Source: Paeniglutamicibacter sp. Y32M11
Lineage (GTDB): Bacteria > Actinomycetota > Actinomycetes > Actinomycetales > Micrococcaceae
Reading direction: 5' to 3'
Length of the DNA: 64,000 nt
Assembly (NCBI RefSeq): GCF_019285735.1
Contig: NZ_CP079107.1
Location: forward strand, 1,302,001-1,366,000
Below are positions 24,599-34,422 of the stretch, in pieces (positions within the stretch are counted from its first letter, which is position 1; every line of letters begins with the position of its first letter). A model generated the notes under the pieces. The model did no database searches. It had not been told where the DNA came from and worked only from the letters and a program-made list of their open reading frames with translations. The translations under genes and the position numbers were made by a program.

Positions 24599-25567
24599 TC
24601 AGGGAATGAGGATGGTCTTTCCCGTGGTGGAGCGCGATTCGAGCGCGGTGTGGGCTGCTCCGGCCTCGGCCAATGGGAAGCTTGCGCCAATACGAACATC
24701 AAGCTTGCCGTTCGAGACCAGCTCAAAGAGCTCGCCGGAGCGCCAGCGTCGTTCTTCGGCATTAAGCAAGAAATCGGCAATCTTGGGGCGAGTTACGCTC
24801 AGTGATCCGTGCGCGTTCAGGCGCTGGAGATCAAAGGGTGGGACCTGGCCCGAGGCTCCGCCAAAGAGCACCAACGTGCCGCGGATCTTCAGGGCAGCGA
24901 GGGAGCCATCAAAGGTGTCTTTGCCGATGCCGTCATAAACGACGTCCACGCCCCGGCCGTCGGTGATCTCGCGGACCCGGGTGGCGACCTCGTCGTAGGT
25001 CAATACGTGATCGGCTCCGGCGGCGCGCGCCAATTCCGCCTTTTCCGGCGTTGACGTCGTGGTGATCACGGTGGCACCGCGTAGCTTCAACAGCTGTATC
25101 AGGAGTAGTCCGACTCCTCCCGCTCCGGCATACGTGAGCACCATGTCACCGGGCTGCACGTTGTAGCTGGAATTGATGAGGTAGTGGGCGGTGATGCCCT
25201 GTAGCGGGAGTGCCCCGGCGGTTTCCAATGACACGTTTTCGGGAACGGGCAGAGCCTTATCGGCATCCAGCAGGGTGTGGGTGGCATAGGTTTTTGAGCC
25301 CTCGGTGGTGGCGACCCGATCTCCGATGGCAAAATCCGTGACACCTTCACCTACCGCTTCGACGATTCCGGCGCATTCGCTGCCCGGGGTGAAGGGGTAC
25401 TTGACCTGATAGACGCCCGAGCGCTGGTACGTCTCGATAAAGTTCACGCCGATGGCGGCGACCTTGATCAGCAGCTGTCCGGCTTCGGGGGAGGGGAGAG
25501 CGGAGGCAACATAGTCGAATACTTCCGGTCCGCCGGCCTGGCGGGCAATAATTGCATGGGAACTCAC
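24599..25567 (-). CDS. quinone oxidoreductase (zeta-crystallin-like, MDR superfamily)
   Basis: Zinc-free medium-chain reductase that reduces quinones with NADPH; 322 aa from the chosen start. Landmarks: IGVNFIETYQRSGVY, PGSECAGIVEAVGEGV, nucleotide-binding TYAGAGGVGLLLIQLLKLRGA and VVYDGIGKDTFDGSL. The GTG at 25567 has aaggag 8 bases upstream; the longer frame from 25609 lacks this. It is monocistronic and convergent with the DUF1990 remnant. Physiological role is probably detoxification of quinones. Confidence 0.9.
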   Translation of the reverse strand: MSSHAIIARQAGGPEVFDYVASALPSPEAGQLLIKVAAIGVNFIETYQRSGVYQVKYPFTPGSECAGIVEAVGEGVTDFAIGDRVATTEGSKTYATHTLLDADKALPVPENVSLETAGALPLQGITAHYLINSSYNVQPGDMVLTYAGAGGVGLLLIQLLKLRGATVITTTSTPEKAELARAAGADHVLTYDEVATRVREITDGRGVDVVYDGIGKDTFDGSLAALKIRGTLVLFGGASGQVPPFDLQRLNAHGSLSVTRPKIADFLLNAEERRWRSGELFELVSNGKLDVRIGASFPLAEAGAAHTALESRSTTGKTILIP

Positions 25568-25673
25568 GTGTTTCACTCCTTGGTCGACCTCTGGATCAGC
25601 TTCCACCATAGCGGTGTGGCTTCTTAAGATCGCAGACGCTGGGCGGAAGTATTGCGGCAGAAGTCACTGTGCG

Positions 25674-25714
25674 TGAATATTTATTAGCCGGGATGCATAA
25701 ATGCGTAGTAGGAT
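25674..25714 (+). promoter_or_regulatory. paired ARG boxes and -10 element of argC
   Basis: TGAATATTTATTAG (25674-25687) matches the ArgR consensus TGAATAATTATTCA at 11 of 14 positions. A second, weaker site, TGCATAAATGCGTA (25694-25707, 8 of 14), begins exactly 20 bases later, the spacing expected for an ArgR hexamer. TAGGAT at 25709-25714 is six bases before the ATG, so ArgR would cover the promoter of a leaderless message. Confidence 0.7.
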
Positions 25715-25720
25715 TGGTTT

Positions 25721-26752
25721 ATGACGTTTTCAGTAGCTGTATCCGGAGCCAGTGGGTATGCCGGCGGCGAGGTTTTGCGCTTGCTGTCGAACCACCCAGA
25801 CGTGACCATCGGAGCGATCACCGCTCACTCCAACGCCGGACAGCGACTGGGAGAACTCGCTCCGCATCTACACTCGTTGGCCGACCGCATTCTGGTGGAG
25901 ACCACCGTGGAGCAGCTCAGTGGCCACGATGTCGTCTTCCTCGCCTTGCCGCACGGAGCCAGCGCAGAAATCGCCGCTCAGCTGCCTGAGAGCACCCTGG
26001 TAATTGATGCGGGTGCCGACCACCGTCTGGAATCTGCCGAAGACTGGGAAAAATTCTACGGATCCCCCCACGCCGGCACCTGGCCCTACGGATTGCCCGA
26101 ATTGCCCGGTGCCCGGGCCAAACTCGTCGGAGCCAAGCGCATTGCCGTGCCCGGCTGCTACCCGACCAGCGCCCAGCTGGCCCTTGTCCCCGGTTTCGCA
26201 GCAAACCTCCTGGAACCCGATGATGTGGTGATTGTTTCCGCATCGGGAACCTCGGGCGCCGGCAAAAGCGCCAAGGTAAATCTCATTGGCTCCGAGGTCA
26301 TGGGCTCGATGAACCCCTATGGCGTCGGCGGAGGTCACCGCCACACCCCGGAAATGGAGCAGGGCTTCTCCAACGCGGCGCGTGTCCCGGTACGCGTTTC
26401 CTTCACCCCGACTCTGGCTCCCATGCCCCGCGGCATCCTGACCACCGCCACGGCCAAGGTTAAGCCGGGTGTCGACGCGGGGACGTTGCGCGCGGCCTGG
26501 GAAAAGGCCTACCGCGACGAACCCTTTGTGCACCTGCTGCCCGAGGGCCAGTGGCCCGCCACCTCCTCGGTCATGGGCTCAAATCACGCGCAAATTCAGT
26601 TGGCCTATGACGCCCACACCAACCGGGTGATCGTCACCTCCGTGATCGATAACCTCACCAAGGGCACCGCCGGCGGCGCCGTCCAATCCATGAACATTGC
26701 CCTCGGCCTGAACGAAACCGCCGGGCTGGCCTACGAAGGAGTAGCACCGTGA
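25721..26752 (+). CDS. argC: N-acetyl-gamma-glutamyl-phosphate reductase
   Basis: Third step of arginine synthesis: NADPH-dependent reduction of N-acetylglutamyl phosphate. The 343 aa begin with the NADP-binding [17 protein letters not shown]. The catalytic Cys lies in [13 protein letters not shown], and the motifs [12 protein letters not shown] and [13 protein letters not shown] are typical. First gene of argCJBDFR; it appears leaderless with paired ARG boxes overlapping its promoter. Confidence 0.97.
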   Translation: MTFSVAVSGASGYAGGEVLRLLSNHPDVTIGAITAHSNAGQRLGELAPHLHSLADRILVETTVEQLSGHDVVFLALPHGASAEIAAQLPESTLVIDAGADHRLESAEDWEKFYGSPHAGTWPYGLPELPGARAKLVGAKRIAVPGCYPTSAQLALVPGFAANLLEPDDVVIVSASGTSGAGKSAKVNLIGSEVMGSMNPYGVGGGHRHTPEMEQGFSNAARVPVRVSFTPTLAPMPRGILTTATAKVKPGVDAGTLRAAWEKAYRDEPFVHLLPEGQWPATSSVMGSNHAQIQLAYDAHTNRVIVTSVIDNLTKGTAGGAVQSMNIALGLNETAGLAYEGVAP

Positions 26753-27927
26753 GCACGACCACTAAGGGAATCACTTTTCCGGCAGGATTCAGCGCCTCCG
26801 GCATCACCGCTGGCCTCAAGGTCTCGGGCAACCCCGATCTGGCCCTGGTGCGAAACAACGGACCACGCTTTGACGCAGCCGCGGTATTCACCTCCAACCG
26901 TGTAGCAGCGGCTCCGGTGCACTGGTCCCGCCAAGTGATTTCCGATGGCCGCGCTGATGCCGTGGTATTGAACTCCGGCGGCGCCAATGCCTGCACCGGA
27001 CCCGAAGGTTTTGCCAATACCCACGCAACCGCCGAACACGTCGCCGCGGTATTGAATGTTGCCAGCGGGGACGTACTGGTCTGCTCCACCGGATTGATCG
27101 GTGAGCAGCTGCCGATGGACAAGATTTTGCCCGGCGTCGATGCCGCGGCAGCGGCCCTGGACACCGGCAATCAGTTCGACGGGGGAGCGGCGGCGGCCAC
27201 CGCCATCATGACCACCGACACCGTGAGCAAGCAGGCCGGGTTCGCCGGCACCGGCTACAGCATTGGTGCCATGGCCAAGGGTGCGGGCATGCTCGCCCCC
27301 GGGCTGGCCACCATGCTGGTGGTCATCACCACCGACGCGATGCTTGATGCGCCACAGCTTGATGCGGCCCTGCGCGAAGCCACCCGTGTGAGCTTTGACC
27401 GGGCGGACTCCGATGGCTGCATGTCAACCAACGACACCGTCATCCTGATGTCCTCCGGCGCAAGCGAAACCACTCCGGACATCGCCGAATTCACCGCCGG
27501 CCTCAAGGGAGTCTGCGTCGAATTGGCCCAGGCGCTGATCTCCGATGCCGAGGGCGCCGCCCACGAAATCACCATCCGCACCTTCAACGCCGCCACGGAA
27601 GATGACGCGGTGGAGGTCTCCCGGACCGTGGCGCGTTCCAACCTGTTTAAGACCGCGATCTTCGGCCAAGACCCCAACTGGGGTCGGGTACTCTCCGCGG
27701 TGGGCACCACCAAGGCCGCCTTCGAGCCCGATGAACTCAACGTGAGCATCAACGGGATCCAGGTCTGCCGCTTGGGCGGTGTGGGAGATGACCGGAATCT
27801 GGTGGATCTAACGGGTCGTAACGTTCTGGTGGAAATCGACCTGAACGCGGGAATTGATGAAGCCAGCCTCTGGACCAATGACCTGACCCACGACTACGTC
27901 CACGAGAATTCGGCCTACAGCAGCTAA
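26749..27927 (+). CDS. argJ: bifunctional glutamate N-acetyltransferase / ornithine acetyltransferase
   Basis: Recycles the acetyl group from N-acetylornithine to glutamate (EC 2.3.1.35) and may also use acetyl-CoA (2.3.1.1). The 392-aa precursor contains the self-cleavage site in [16 protein letters not shown], where the Thr becomes the nucleophile of the beta chain. [11 protein letters not shown] near the N-terminus and the ending [20 protein letters not shown] are typical. The GTG start at 26749 overlaps the argC stop by 4 bases. The presence of argJ shows a cyclic acetyl pathway. Confidence 0.96.
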   Translation: MSTTTKGITFPAGFSASGITAGLKVSGNPDLALVRNNGPRFDAAAVFTSNRVAAAPVHWSRQVISDGRADAVVLNSGGANACTGPEGFANTHATAEHVAAVLNVASGDVLVCSTGLIGEQLPMDKILPGVDAAAAALDTGNQFDGGAAAATAIMTTDTVSKQAGFAGTGYSIGAMAKGAGMLAPGLATMLVVITTDAMLDAPQLDAALREATRVSFDRADSDGCMSTNDTVILMSSGASETTPDIAEFTAGLKGVCVELAQALISDAEGAAHEITIRTFNAATEDDAVEVSRTVARSNLFKTAIFGQDPNWGRVLSAVGTTKAAFEPDELNVSINGIQVCRLGGVGDDRNLVDLTGRNVLVEIDLNAGIDEASLWTNDLTHDYVHENSAYSS

Positions 27928-27940
27928 GTGCCACGTGCCT

Positions 27941-27973
27941 TGGGAGGAGTAACGGGGATTGAACCCGCGACCC
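27941..27973 (-). other. tRNA 3'-end-like fragment between argJ and argB
   Basis: Read on the minus strand, gcggg-ttcaatc-cccgt is a textbook T-arm (5-bp stem with one G-U pair, TTCAATC loop). Seven acceptor bases, a discriminator and an encoded CCA (27943-27941) follow at the right distances. No matching acceptor 5' strand, D-arm or anticodon arm is present, so it is not a tRNA gene. A leftover attachment site of an integrated element or chance resemblance are both possible. Confidence 0.4.
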
Positions 27974-28024
27974 CCACCGGCACTCCCATTTGGCTCAATT
28001 GTTTCAGTGAGGAACACCCCGAGC

Positions 28025-28951
28025 ATGTCTGAGAACAAATCCACGCCAACACCCATGGACGTGGCGCAACGTAAGGCCGAGGCCCTGATCGAGGCACTGC
28101 CCTGGATCCAGCGCTTTGCCGGCTCCACCATGGTCATCAAGTACGGCGGCAACGCCATGATCAACGAGGATCTGCGCCGCGCCTTCGCCGAAGATATCGT
28201 CTTCCTGCGCCACGTGGGCATCAACCCGGTGGTGGTGCACGGTGGCGGTCCGCAGATCAACTCCATGCTGTCCCGGCTGGGTATCACCTCCGAGTTTAAA
28301 GGTGGACTGCGCGTCACCACGCCCGAGGCCATGGACGTGGTGCGCATGGTGCTCACAGGACAGGTGCAGCGCGAGCTGATCGGTTTGATCAACTCGCACG
28401 GACCCTACGCGGTGGGACTTTCCGGGGAAGACGGTGCGCTGCTGCGCGCCGTGCGAACCGGGACCTACATTGCCGGCCAACACGTAGACCTCGGACTGGT
28501 GGGTGAGGTGACGGGTGTGAAGCCCGATCAGATTCTTGACTTGCTGGCGGCGGGGAAGATCCCGGTGATCTCCACCGTGGCCCCCGAGGTCGACGAACAC
28601 GATAACCCCACCGGTCAGGTGCTCAACGTCAACGCCGACACCGCAGCAGCGGCCCTGGCCAGCGCGTTGGGTGCCTCCAAGATGGTCATCCTCACCGACG
28701 TTGAAGGTCTCTATGGTGCCTGGCCCGATAAATCCTCGCTGATCACCTCTCTTGATACCGAGGAATTGCGAGCCCTGATGCCGCGGCTCGAATCGGGCAT
28801 GATCCCTAAGATGGCTGCCTGCCTCAAGGCCGTGGACGAGGGCGTGGGCCAGGCCCACATCGTCGACGGACGCCAACCACACTCCATGCTGCTCGAGGTC
28901 TTCACCTCCGCGGGCGTGGGCACCCAAGTTACTCCGAAGGACCGGGCATGA
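28025..28951 (+). CDS. argB: acetylglutamate kinase
   Basis: Phosphorylates N-acetylglutamate, the controlled step of the pathway in organisms with argJ. The 308 aa show [10 protein letters not shown] (phosphate loop), [14 protein letters not shown] and [14 protein letters not shown], all typical. The N-terminal helix ([16 protein letters not shown]) is the kind found in arginine-inhibited hexameric NAGKs. The frame extends upstream to 27959, but the ATG at 28025 with gagga upstream begins the conserved part. Its stop overlaps the argD start (atga). Confidence 0.96.
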   Translation: MSENKSTPTPMDVAQRKAEALIEALPWIQRFAGSTMVIKYGGNAMINEDLRRAFAEDIVFLRHVGINPVVVHGGGPQINSMLSRLGITSEFKGGLRVTTPEAMDVVRMVLTGQVQRELIGLINSHGPYAVGLSGEDGALLRAVRTGTYIAGQHVDLGLVGEVTGVKPDQILDLLAAGKIPVISTVAPEVDEHDNPTGQVLNVNADTAAAALASALGASKMVILTDVEGLYGAWPDKSSLITSLDTEELRALMPRLESGMIPKMAACLKAVDEGVGQAHIVDGRQPHSMLLEVFTSAGVGTQVTPKDRA

Positions 28952-30192
28952 ACCAGATTATTGAACAGGAAACCGGGGCCCTCGGTTCGCTGCAGGGCAG
29001 TGAGCTTTTGGCCCGCTACAACCATTCGCTGCTGGGTGTTTTCGGTACCCCGCAGCGCGTCCTGGTTCGCGGTGCCGGCTGCCATGTATGGGATGCCGAC
29101 GGCAAGGAATACCTTGATCTACTCGCCGGCATTGCCGTCAACGCCTTGGGCCATGCCCACCCGCTGCTCTCCAGTGTGATCTCCTCCCAGCTGGCCACGC
29201 TGGGACACATTTCCAACTTCTTCACCAGCCCCACGCAGATCGCTCTGGCCGAGAAACTGCTGGCACTGAGCGAAGCCCCGGAGGGCTCCAAAGTCTTCTT
29301 CACCAACTCCGGGACCGAGGCGAACGAGGCGGCCTTTAAGCTCGCTCGGCGCAACGCCGGTACCCCCGAGGTGCCGCGAAAAAAGATCATCGCGCTCGAG
29401 CATGCCTTCCACGGCCGCACCATGGGTGCCTTGGCTCTGACCTGGAAACAGGCCTACCGCGAACCCTTCGAGCCGCTTCCCGGTGGCGTTGAATGGATTC
29501 CGGCCGGGGACATCGAGGCGCTGCGTGCGGCGGTTGATGAGACCACCGCCGCGGTATTTATCGAACCGATCCAGGGCGAGGCGGGGGTGATCGAATTCGC
29601 GCCCGGCTACCTTCAGGCGGCGCGCGAGATCACGGCAGAGGCCGGAGCCCTACTGGTCTTTGACGAGGTCCAGACCGGTATCGGTCGCACCGGACAGTGG
29701 TTTGCCTCCGCCGGCGTACTTCCCGATGCCATGACCCTTGCCAAGGGGCTGGGTGGCGGCTTCCCGATTGGTGCGTTGATCGTCTTCGGGACTCGCGCCA
29801 CCACGCTGTTGACCCCCGGTCAGCACGGAACGACCTTTGGCGGGAACCCGGTGGCCACCGCGGCCTCGCTGGCCACCCTGCACGTGATTGAGTCCCAGGA
29901 ATTGCTGGCCCACGTCGAAAGCGTCGGTGCGGATCTGCGCAGCAAACTCGCGGCCCTCGACTTCGTCACCGACGTTCGTGGACGCGGTCTGTTGATCGGT
30001 CTGGACCTGGAGAAGGCCGTAGCCCCCGCGGTGGTCAACGCGGCCTTGGAGGCCGGGTTCATCATCAACGCGCCGGGCCCGCATACCCTGCGCCTGGCAC
30101 CACCACTGATCGTCACCACCGAACAACTCGACACCTTCGTCGCAGCTCTGCCGACGCTCTACGCCGGCGTTGTTGCCGATACCAAGGAATAG
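28948..30192 (+). CDS. argD: acetylornithine aminotransferase
   Basis: PLP enzyme converting N-acetylglutamate semialdehyde and glutamate to N-acetylornithine; 414 aa. The substrate-binding [42 protein letters not shown] and the PLP lysine in [14 protein letters not shown] are all present. It overlaps argB by four bases and precedes argF by 14 bases within the operon. Confidence 0.96.
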   Translation: MNQIIEQETGALGSLQGSELLARYNHSLLGVFGTPQRVLVRGAGCHVWDADGKEYLDLLAGIAVNALGHAHPLLSSVISSQLATLGHISNFFTSPTQIALAEKLLALSEAPEGSKVFFTNSGTEANEAAFKLARRNAGTPEVPRKKIIALEHAFHGRTMGALALTWKQAYREPFEPLPGGVEWIPAGDIEALRAAVDETTAAVFIEPIQGEAGVIEFAPGYLQAAREITAEAGALLVFDEVQTGIGRTGQWFASAGVLPDAMTLAKGLGGGFPIGALIVFGTRATTLLTPGQHGTTFGGNPVATAASLATLHVIESQELLAHVESVGADLRSKLAALDFVTDVRGRGLLIGLDLEKAVAPAVVNAALEAGFIINAPGPHTLRLAPPLIVTTEQLDTFVAALPTLYAGVVADTKE

Positions 30193-30206
30193 GAAACCCA
30201 CGCACC

Positions 30207-31175
30207 ATGAGCAATTCAGTTCGCCACTTCCTGACCGACCTTGACCTCACGCAGGCCGAACAGACCGAGGTCCTTGATTTGGCCCTGGCCATGAAAAATG
30301 ACAAATACGGATACAAGCCGTATGCCGGTCCGCAGACGGTGGTCGTCTTCTTCGATAAGACCTCCACCCGGACCCGGGTGTCCTTCGCCGCTGGTATTGC
30401 CGAACTTGGTGGTTCCCCGCTGATCGTCAACTCCGGTGAATCCCAGCTGGGCCACAAGGAATCGATCGCCGACACCGCAAAGGTACTTGAGCGGATGGTC
30501 TCCACCATCGTGTGGCGTACCTACGCACAGTCGGGACTCGAAGAAATGGCCGAGAACTCCAGTGTCCCGGTCATTAACGCGCTCTCCGATGATTACCACC
30601 CCTGCCAGTTGCTGGCGGATTTGCTCACCGTGCGCGAGCACAAGGGTGCGCTTGGCGGCCTGTCCATGGCCTACCTGGGTGACTCGGCCAACAATATGGC
30701 CAACTCGTACCTGCTGGCCGGCGTCACCGCCGGTATGCATGTACGTATTGCCGGCCCCGCCGGCTACCTGCCCAGCGCCGAGATTATCGCTGCGGCGCAG
30801 GAACGTGCGGCAGAAACCGGCGGTTCGGTGCTCATCACCACCGATGCGGCAGAAGCGCTAGCGGGTGCCGACGTCGTGGCCACCGACACCTGGGTGTCCA
30901 TGGGGCAGGAAGATGAGAAGGCGCAACGCATGGAACTGTTCCGTGAGTACGCTGTTGATTCCGCCGCGATGGCCCACGCCGATAAGGACGCAGTAGTTCT
31001 GCATTGCCTCCCGGCGTACCGCGGTTACGAAATTTCCGCGGACGTCATCGATGGCCCGCAGTCGGTCGTTTTTGATGAGGCCGAAAACCGAGTTCACGCG
31101 CAAAAGGCGATCATGGGCTGGCTGATGGCCAAGTCAAACCTGGCCGAGGTCGCCGGAGTAAGCGCCGATCGATGA
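30207..31175 (+). CDS. argF: ornithine carbamoyltransferase
   Basis: Makes citrulline from ornithine and carbamoyl phosphate; 322 aa. The carbamoyl-phosphate motif is FFDKTSTRTRVSF, and the carbamoyl-binding HPCQLLADL is intact. The ornithine motif with its catalytic cysteine reads VVLHCLPAYRGYE. It starts 14 bases after argD; its stop overlaps argR (atga). Confidence 0.97.
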   Translation: MSNSVRHFLTDLDLTQAEQTEVLDLALAMKNDKYGYKPYAGPQTVVVFFDKTSTRTRVSFAAGIAELGGSPLIVNSGESQLGHKESIADTAKVLERMVSTIVWRTYAQSGLEEMAENSSVPVINALSDDYHPCQLLADLLTVREHKGALGGLSMAYLGDSANNMANSYLLAGVTAGMHVRIAGPAGYLPSAEIIAAAQERAAETGGSVLITTDAAEALAGADVVATDTWVSMGQEDEKAQRMELFREYAVDSAAMAHADKDAVVLHCLPAYRGYEISADVIDGPQSVVFDEAENRVHAQKAIMGWLMAKSNLAEVAGVSADR

Positions 31176-31687
31176 GCACCCCCGCATCCTTCCAGCCCAC
31201 CACCAAGATCGCCCGCCAAGCTCGGGTGAGCGCCATTTTATCGACAAAAACCGTTCGGTCACAGGCCGAATTGGTGGCCTTGTTGGCCGATGAGGGAATG
31301 GCCGTCACTCAGGCGACGCTCTCACGCGACCTAGTGGAACTGGGTGCGGTGCGGGTTCGCGGCGTCGATGGTGGATTGGTATATGCCGTCCGTCAGGAAG
31401 GTGGAGATCGCAGCCCACAGGCAGGCGTCACGCAAGAAGTGCATGATGCCAAACTGGCCAAGCAATGTGCGGAACTGTTGATTACCGCCGAGGCCTCGGG
31501 AAACATCGTGGTGCTTCGTACCCCACCGGGCGCCGCGAGCTTCCTGGCATTGTCCATCGACCACTCGACGATGCCGCAGATTTTGGGCTGCATCGCCGGA
31601 GATGACACGGTCATGTTGGTGACGCGCGACGTTGATGGCGGTGCCGATGTCGCGGCCCGCTTCCTGGCGTTGGCTGACCCGCAGTAA
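31172..31687 (+). CDS. argR: arginine repressor
   Basis: Arginine-responsive hexameric repressor, 171 aa. The N-terminal winged HTH is RVSAILSTKTVRSQAELVALL...VTQATLSRDLVELGAVRVR. The C-terminal oligomerisation and arginine-binding domain includes VVLRTPPGAASFLALSIDHS and CIAGDDTVMLVTRD. It is the last arg gene of this operon and probably acts on the paired ARG boxes ahead of argC and argH. The argG gene that follows argR in related genomes is not here. Confidence 0.96.
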   Translation: MSTPASFQPTTKIARQARVSAILSTKTVRSQAELVALLADEGMAVTQATLSRDLVELGAVRVRGVDGGLVYAVRQEGGDRSPQAGVTQEVHDAKLAKQCAELLITAEASGNIVVLRTPPGAASFLALSIDHSTMPQILGCIAGDDTVMLVTRDVDGGADVAARFLALADPQ

Positions 31688-31734
31688 ATGAGTCGAAAAG
31701 CCGAGTAGTTGACCCCATGAAACGGAGTGGGCCA

Positions 31735-31914
31735 ATGGCATCGTCCAAGAGAGCAATTGTTGTGGGCGCCATTGTGCTTGTTCTTCTCTTGCTGCTCATC
31801 GTCGTGGGCATCATCGTCGGGGGCCTCGGAGCGCTGAATGCCAGCAGCACCGTGGCGTCCGGAAGCAACGCCCACGGAGAGGCGCGGGAAGCGCTCGCAA
31901 CTACCGGTCGGTAA
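31735..31914 (+). CDS. small single-helix membrane protein
   Basis: A 59-aa protein: short basic N-terminus (MASSKRAIVV), one long hydrophobic helix (GAIVLVLLLLLIVVGIIVGGLGAL) and a polar tail. The ATG at 31735 has ggag 7 bases upstream (31724-31727); an ATG at 31717 would add six residues. It lies between argR and the strong terminator at 31930, so it may be read as the last gene of the arg operon. No family recognised; coding status rests on the ribosome site and helix. Confidence 0.5.
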   Translation: MASSKRAIVVGAIVLVLLLLLIVVGIIVGGLGALNASSTVASGSNAHGEAREALATTGR

Positions 31915-31929
31915 GTCTTGTGTGGCTCC

Positions 31930-31963
31930 AGCCCCTATGCAACCATGATGTTGCATAGGGGCT
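31930..31963 (+). terminator. terminator ending the argCJBDFR transcript
   Basis: Perfect 14-bp stem agcccctatgcaac / gttgcataggggct with a 6-base loop and a short T run. Confidence 0.88.
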
Positions 31964-31984
31964 TTGCCATTTGAGGGGGATCTG

Positions 31985-32425
31985 ATGGACACAAAACGCC
32001 AAGATGCAATTGAGGCGTCCATCGACATTCACTCCACCGCGTCATCGGTGTGGAAACTTGTCAGCGAACCCGGATGGTTTATCAATGGTGGCGTCATTAC
32101 CGAGCACCGCATTGAGCGGCGGGGGGCATTTTCCACCGTGCATGACGCTATTTTCGGGACGTTTGAATTTGAGACTGTCCGGCTGGAGGAACCTGGGTAT
32201 GCAGCGTTCCGCTCGTTGGGTGGGGACGAATGGGATGACCCGGTCCCGAATACCCTGATTGAGTTTTGGGTTGAAACCACCCACTCCGGCGACGTCCGCC
32301 TACGGGTGATGGAAAGTGGTTTTACCGCGTTTGGCGATGAGGAGTACGACCGCGTCATCGGAGCTAATACCCGGGGCTGGGCGGCAGAGATGCTTGCAGC
32401 ACAGAGATATTTGAGCGATTCATGA
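31985..32425 (+). CDS. SRPBCC (AHSA1-like) domain protein
   Basis: A 146-aa START/SRPBCC-fold protein: IEASIDIHSTASSVWKLVSEPGWFINGG at the N-terminus, the central strands and a long C-terminal helix (GANTRGWAAEMLAAQRYL) typical of AHSA1-like small-molecule or lipid binders. The ATG at 31985 has a gaggggga ribosome site; the frame also reaches 31964. It overlaps by 4 bases with an ArsR-type regulator, a common pairing in actinobacteria, where the regulator controls its SRPBCC partner. Ligand unknown. Confidence 0.85.
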   Translation: MDTKRQDAIEASIDIHSTASSVWKLVSEPGWFINGGVITEHRIERRGAFSTVHDAIFGTFEFETVRLEEPGYAAFRSLGGDEWDDPVPNTLIEFWVETTHSGDVRLRVMESGFTAFGDEEYDRVIGANTRGWAAEMLAAQRYLSDS

Positions 32426-32715
32426 GTTCTTGGTCGGTTCCCGAGGCGACGCGGCAGGTCTTTGCCGCGCTTGCGGATCCCACTCGGATTAGGGTGCTTA
32501 ATCTCCTAGGCGAAAACGCCTCCAGTGCATCACGATTGAGTGTTCCCCTGGGGATCAGCCGCCAAGCGGTAGCCAAGCATCTGCGGATCCTTTTGGCGGC
32601 GGGCTTGGTCAAGCCAGATCGAACCGGTCGGGAGACTGTTTTTGAGACGGTGGTGGAGGGCTTGGTCCCGGTCTCGCAATTTATCAACCAGCTGCGGGGA
32701 GATCGCCGCGCCTAA
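32422..32715 (+). CDS. ArsR-family winged-helix regulator
   Basis: A 97-aa protein covering one ArsR domain: VFAALADPTRIRVLNLLGENASSASRLSVPLGISRQAVAKHLRILLAAGLVKPDRTGRETVFE. No metal-binding cysteines are present in the recognition helix, so it is not an As/Cd/Zn sensor of the classical type. It overlaps the SRPBCC gene (atga) and ends 74 bases before a strong hairpin; probably regulates its own operon. Confidence 0.88.
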   Translation: MSSWSVPEATRQVFAALADPTRIRVLNLLGENASSASRLSVPLGISRQAVAKHLRILLAAGLVKPDRTGRETVFETVVEGLVPVSQFINQLRGDRRA

Positions 32716-32788
32716 AATTCCCTCAAACGGGGCATCTCGTCGGGGTATTTTATGAAGGCCGTTCGGAGACGGGCCGGTGATTTTCGGC

Positions 32789-32824
32789 TGTGACGGCACG
32801 TTCGCTTGCGAACGTGCCGTCACA
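32789..32824. terminator. 16-bp perfect hairpin after the ArsR gene
   Basis: tgtgacggcacgttcg (32789-32804), loop cttg, then its exact complement (32809-32824). It lies between the convergent ArsR and lipoprotein genes, without a marked T tract. Confidence 0.7.
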
Positions 32825-32845
32825 GACCTGATGGAAAGCTTCGAC

Positions 32846-33622
32846 CTAGAGTCCGGGAATCGTCACCGTATCCGAAGACTCCGGGGCTGAATGCACTGGT
32901 ACCGCATTCCAATCGCTAAAGGTCATGGTTCCCGCGTCGTCTCCGGCCGTTCCGTCGCTAGACATCTTTAGGAGGAAGGGTTCACCCTAGGCAGCGAACC
33001 ACATGTCGGTCTCATCGTCGGAGTATTTGAAGGCTTTTACTCCGTTGACATCCTCGAGGGCGCCCGGCTCTATTTTGGCCAAATCTGCTTCTTGGAGGCC
33101 ATCTTCACCGAACGAGTCGATGAGGCTGCCCACACTGAAGTCTCCAAACTGACTGGTGTCAGAGACGGAGATCCATTTATCCCCGGCGACGAGGTCAATC
33201 ATCTTGGCCGCATCCTCACCGGCTTGTTGAGAGAAGAATGATTTGTCAGCCTTGAGGTATCCGGTGCCCCCAACGTTGAGAATCTGTACGGTCGCCCCCT
33301 CGGTGGTGACTTCTGCCAACGTGTTGGATCCATCGCGCGTTCCGGAGAGCTTGAGATTCATAGTTTCGGAACCCCGCGTGAGGTCACCGATCAGAGCGGC
33401 CGAAGATGCCGACTGCATTGCTTCTAGGGCCCGCGGAAAAATGTCGGAAGCCTCCGGAGCGACGATGGTGGGTGCCTCGGCGGCGGCGTCCCCACTCCCG
33501 GTAGTCGTGGTCGAAATTGATGATTGATCCGGTGCTTGGGATGCGCCATTGCAACCGGCCAATGCCAAAGCCAAGCCGGCAGTAATGGGAATAAGTGCGA
33601 TCTTGTTCGTGAACGTCTTCAT
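32846..33622 (-). pseudogene. lipoprotein gene (LppX/LprG-like) interrupted by an in-frame amber codon
   Basis: Translation from the ATG at 33622 (ggaggg upstream) gives a signal peptide with lipobox ALAGC (Cys24). A Ser/Thr-rich linker and a domain with AMQSASSAALIGDLTRG, NVGGTGYLKADKSFF and ALEDVNGVKAFKYS then follow, as in mycobacterial LppX/LprAFG-type proteins. A TAG at 32987-32989 stops it at 211 aa. The same frame continues past it as GEPFLLKMSSDG...AGTMTFSDWNAVPVHSAPES to a stop at 32846-32848, which is exactly the expected family ending. A nonsense mutation, stop readthrough or a base-call error could explain it; the truncated protein would lack its last strands. Confidence 0.8.
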
Positions 33623-33800
33623 GTTGGCCCTCCAAGGTGCGAATCTTCGGTTGATGGGGTGCCTCAGTACAAGTGACGTGAGCTAGGCACCCTAGAAGAC
33701 TACCTGATGGATATATTCGACGAAGATCCTCGTGGGGACCGCGATCGTTCTAACTTGAATATTGGGTGAAGTAGCGGTGCTGATGGGTTCGGCACGGAAA

Positions 33801-33846
33801 AAGGCCTCCGCGCCCGGCCCCTGAAGGACTGGAGAGCGGAGGCCTT
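33801..33846 (-). terminator. terminator of the macrodomain gene
   Basis: gcggaggcctt / aaggcctccgc 11-bp stem. On the minus strand it is followed by ttttt. Confidence 0.88.
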
Positions 33847-33861
33847 GCCTACTCTTTTGGG

Positions 33862-34422
33862 TCATGGACCGTGGACGAGCTGGCTTTCGACTTGAGGTGT
33901 TTCAAAAGCCTTGCGGAACGCCGTCTCGACCTTGTCGTTGAACGCGACGAGCACTACGCGGTGAATCGATGTCGAATGGCTGTACATTTCAAACCACTCG
34001 TGAATCGTGCGGGCAGCAATAGATGCGACATCTTCGGGCGACCAACCATAGGATCCTGCGCCGATGGCGGGAAAAGCGATGCTGGTGGCGCCAAGCCGTG
34101 AGGCAACGTAGAGCGAATTGCTGAAGCACTTCTCCAAGGTCTTGGGATTTACCTGTCCCACGTGCCTGTTGGGCCCGGGAGTATGGATGACCCAGCGTGC
34201 CGGAAGATTGCCGGCGCCCGTTGCCAAGGCGAGCCCCGAGGCAAGCCCGTCGGGGTGGCTCGTGGCTCGCAGCTGTCGGCATTCGGCCAGCAAGGAGGGG
34301 CCAGCTGCCACGTGGATCGCATCGTCGACGCCGCCACCGCCTAGCAGTGAGGGGTTTGCGGCATTAACGATCGCATCAACCTTTTGTTCGGTGATGTCTC
34401 CGCGCACGATCTCGATCAGCAT
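33862..34422 (-). CDS. macrodomain protein (O-acetyl-ADP-ribose deacetylase type)
   Basis: A 186-aa protein consisting of one macrodomain that binds ADP-ribose and, in MacroD-type members, hydrolyses O-acetyl-ADP-ribose or mono-ADP-ribosyl esters. Hallmarks: GDITEQKVDAIVNAANPSLLGGGGVDDAIHVAAG (the catalytic-loop NAAN and GGGGVD) and AFPAIGAGSYGWS. aggagc precedes the start on its strand. It is single-gene, flanked by terminators, with no adjacent ADP-ribosyltransferase. Confidence 0.93.
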   Translation of the reverse strand: MLIEIVRGDITEQKVDAIVNAANPSLLGGGGVDDAIHVAAGPSLLAECRQLRATSHPDGLASGLALATGAGNLPARWVIHTPGPNRHVGQVNPKTLEKCFSNSLYVASRLGATSIAFPAIGAGSYGWSPEDVASIAARTIHEWFEMYSHSTSIHRVVLVAFNDKVETAFRKAFETPQVESQLVHGP

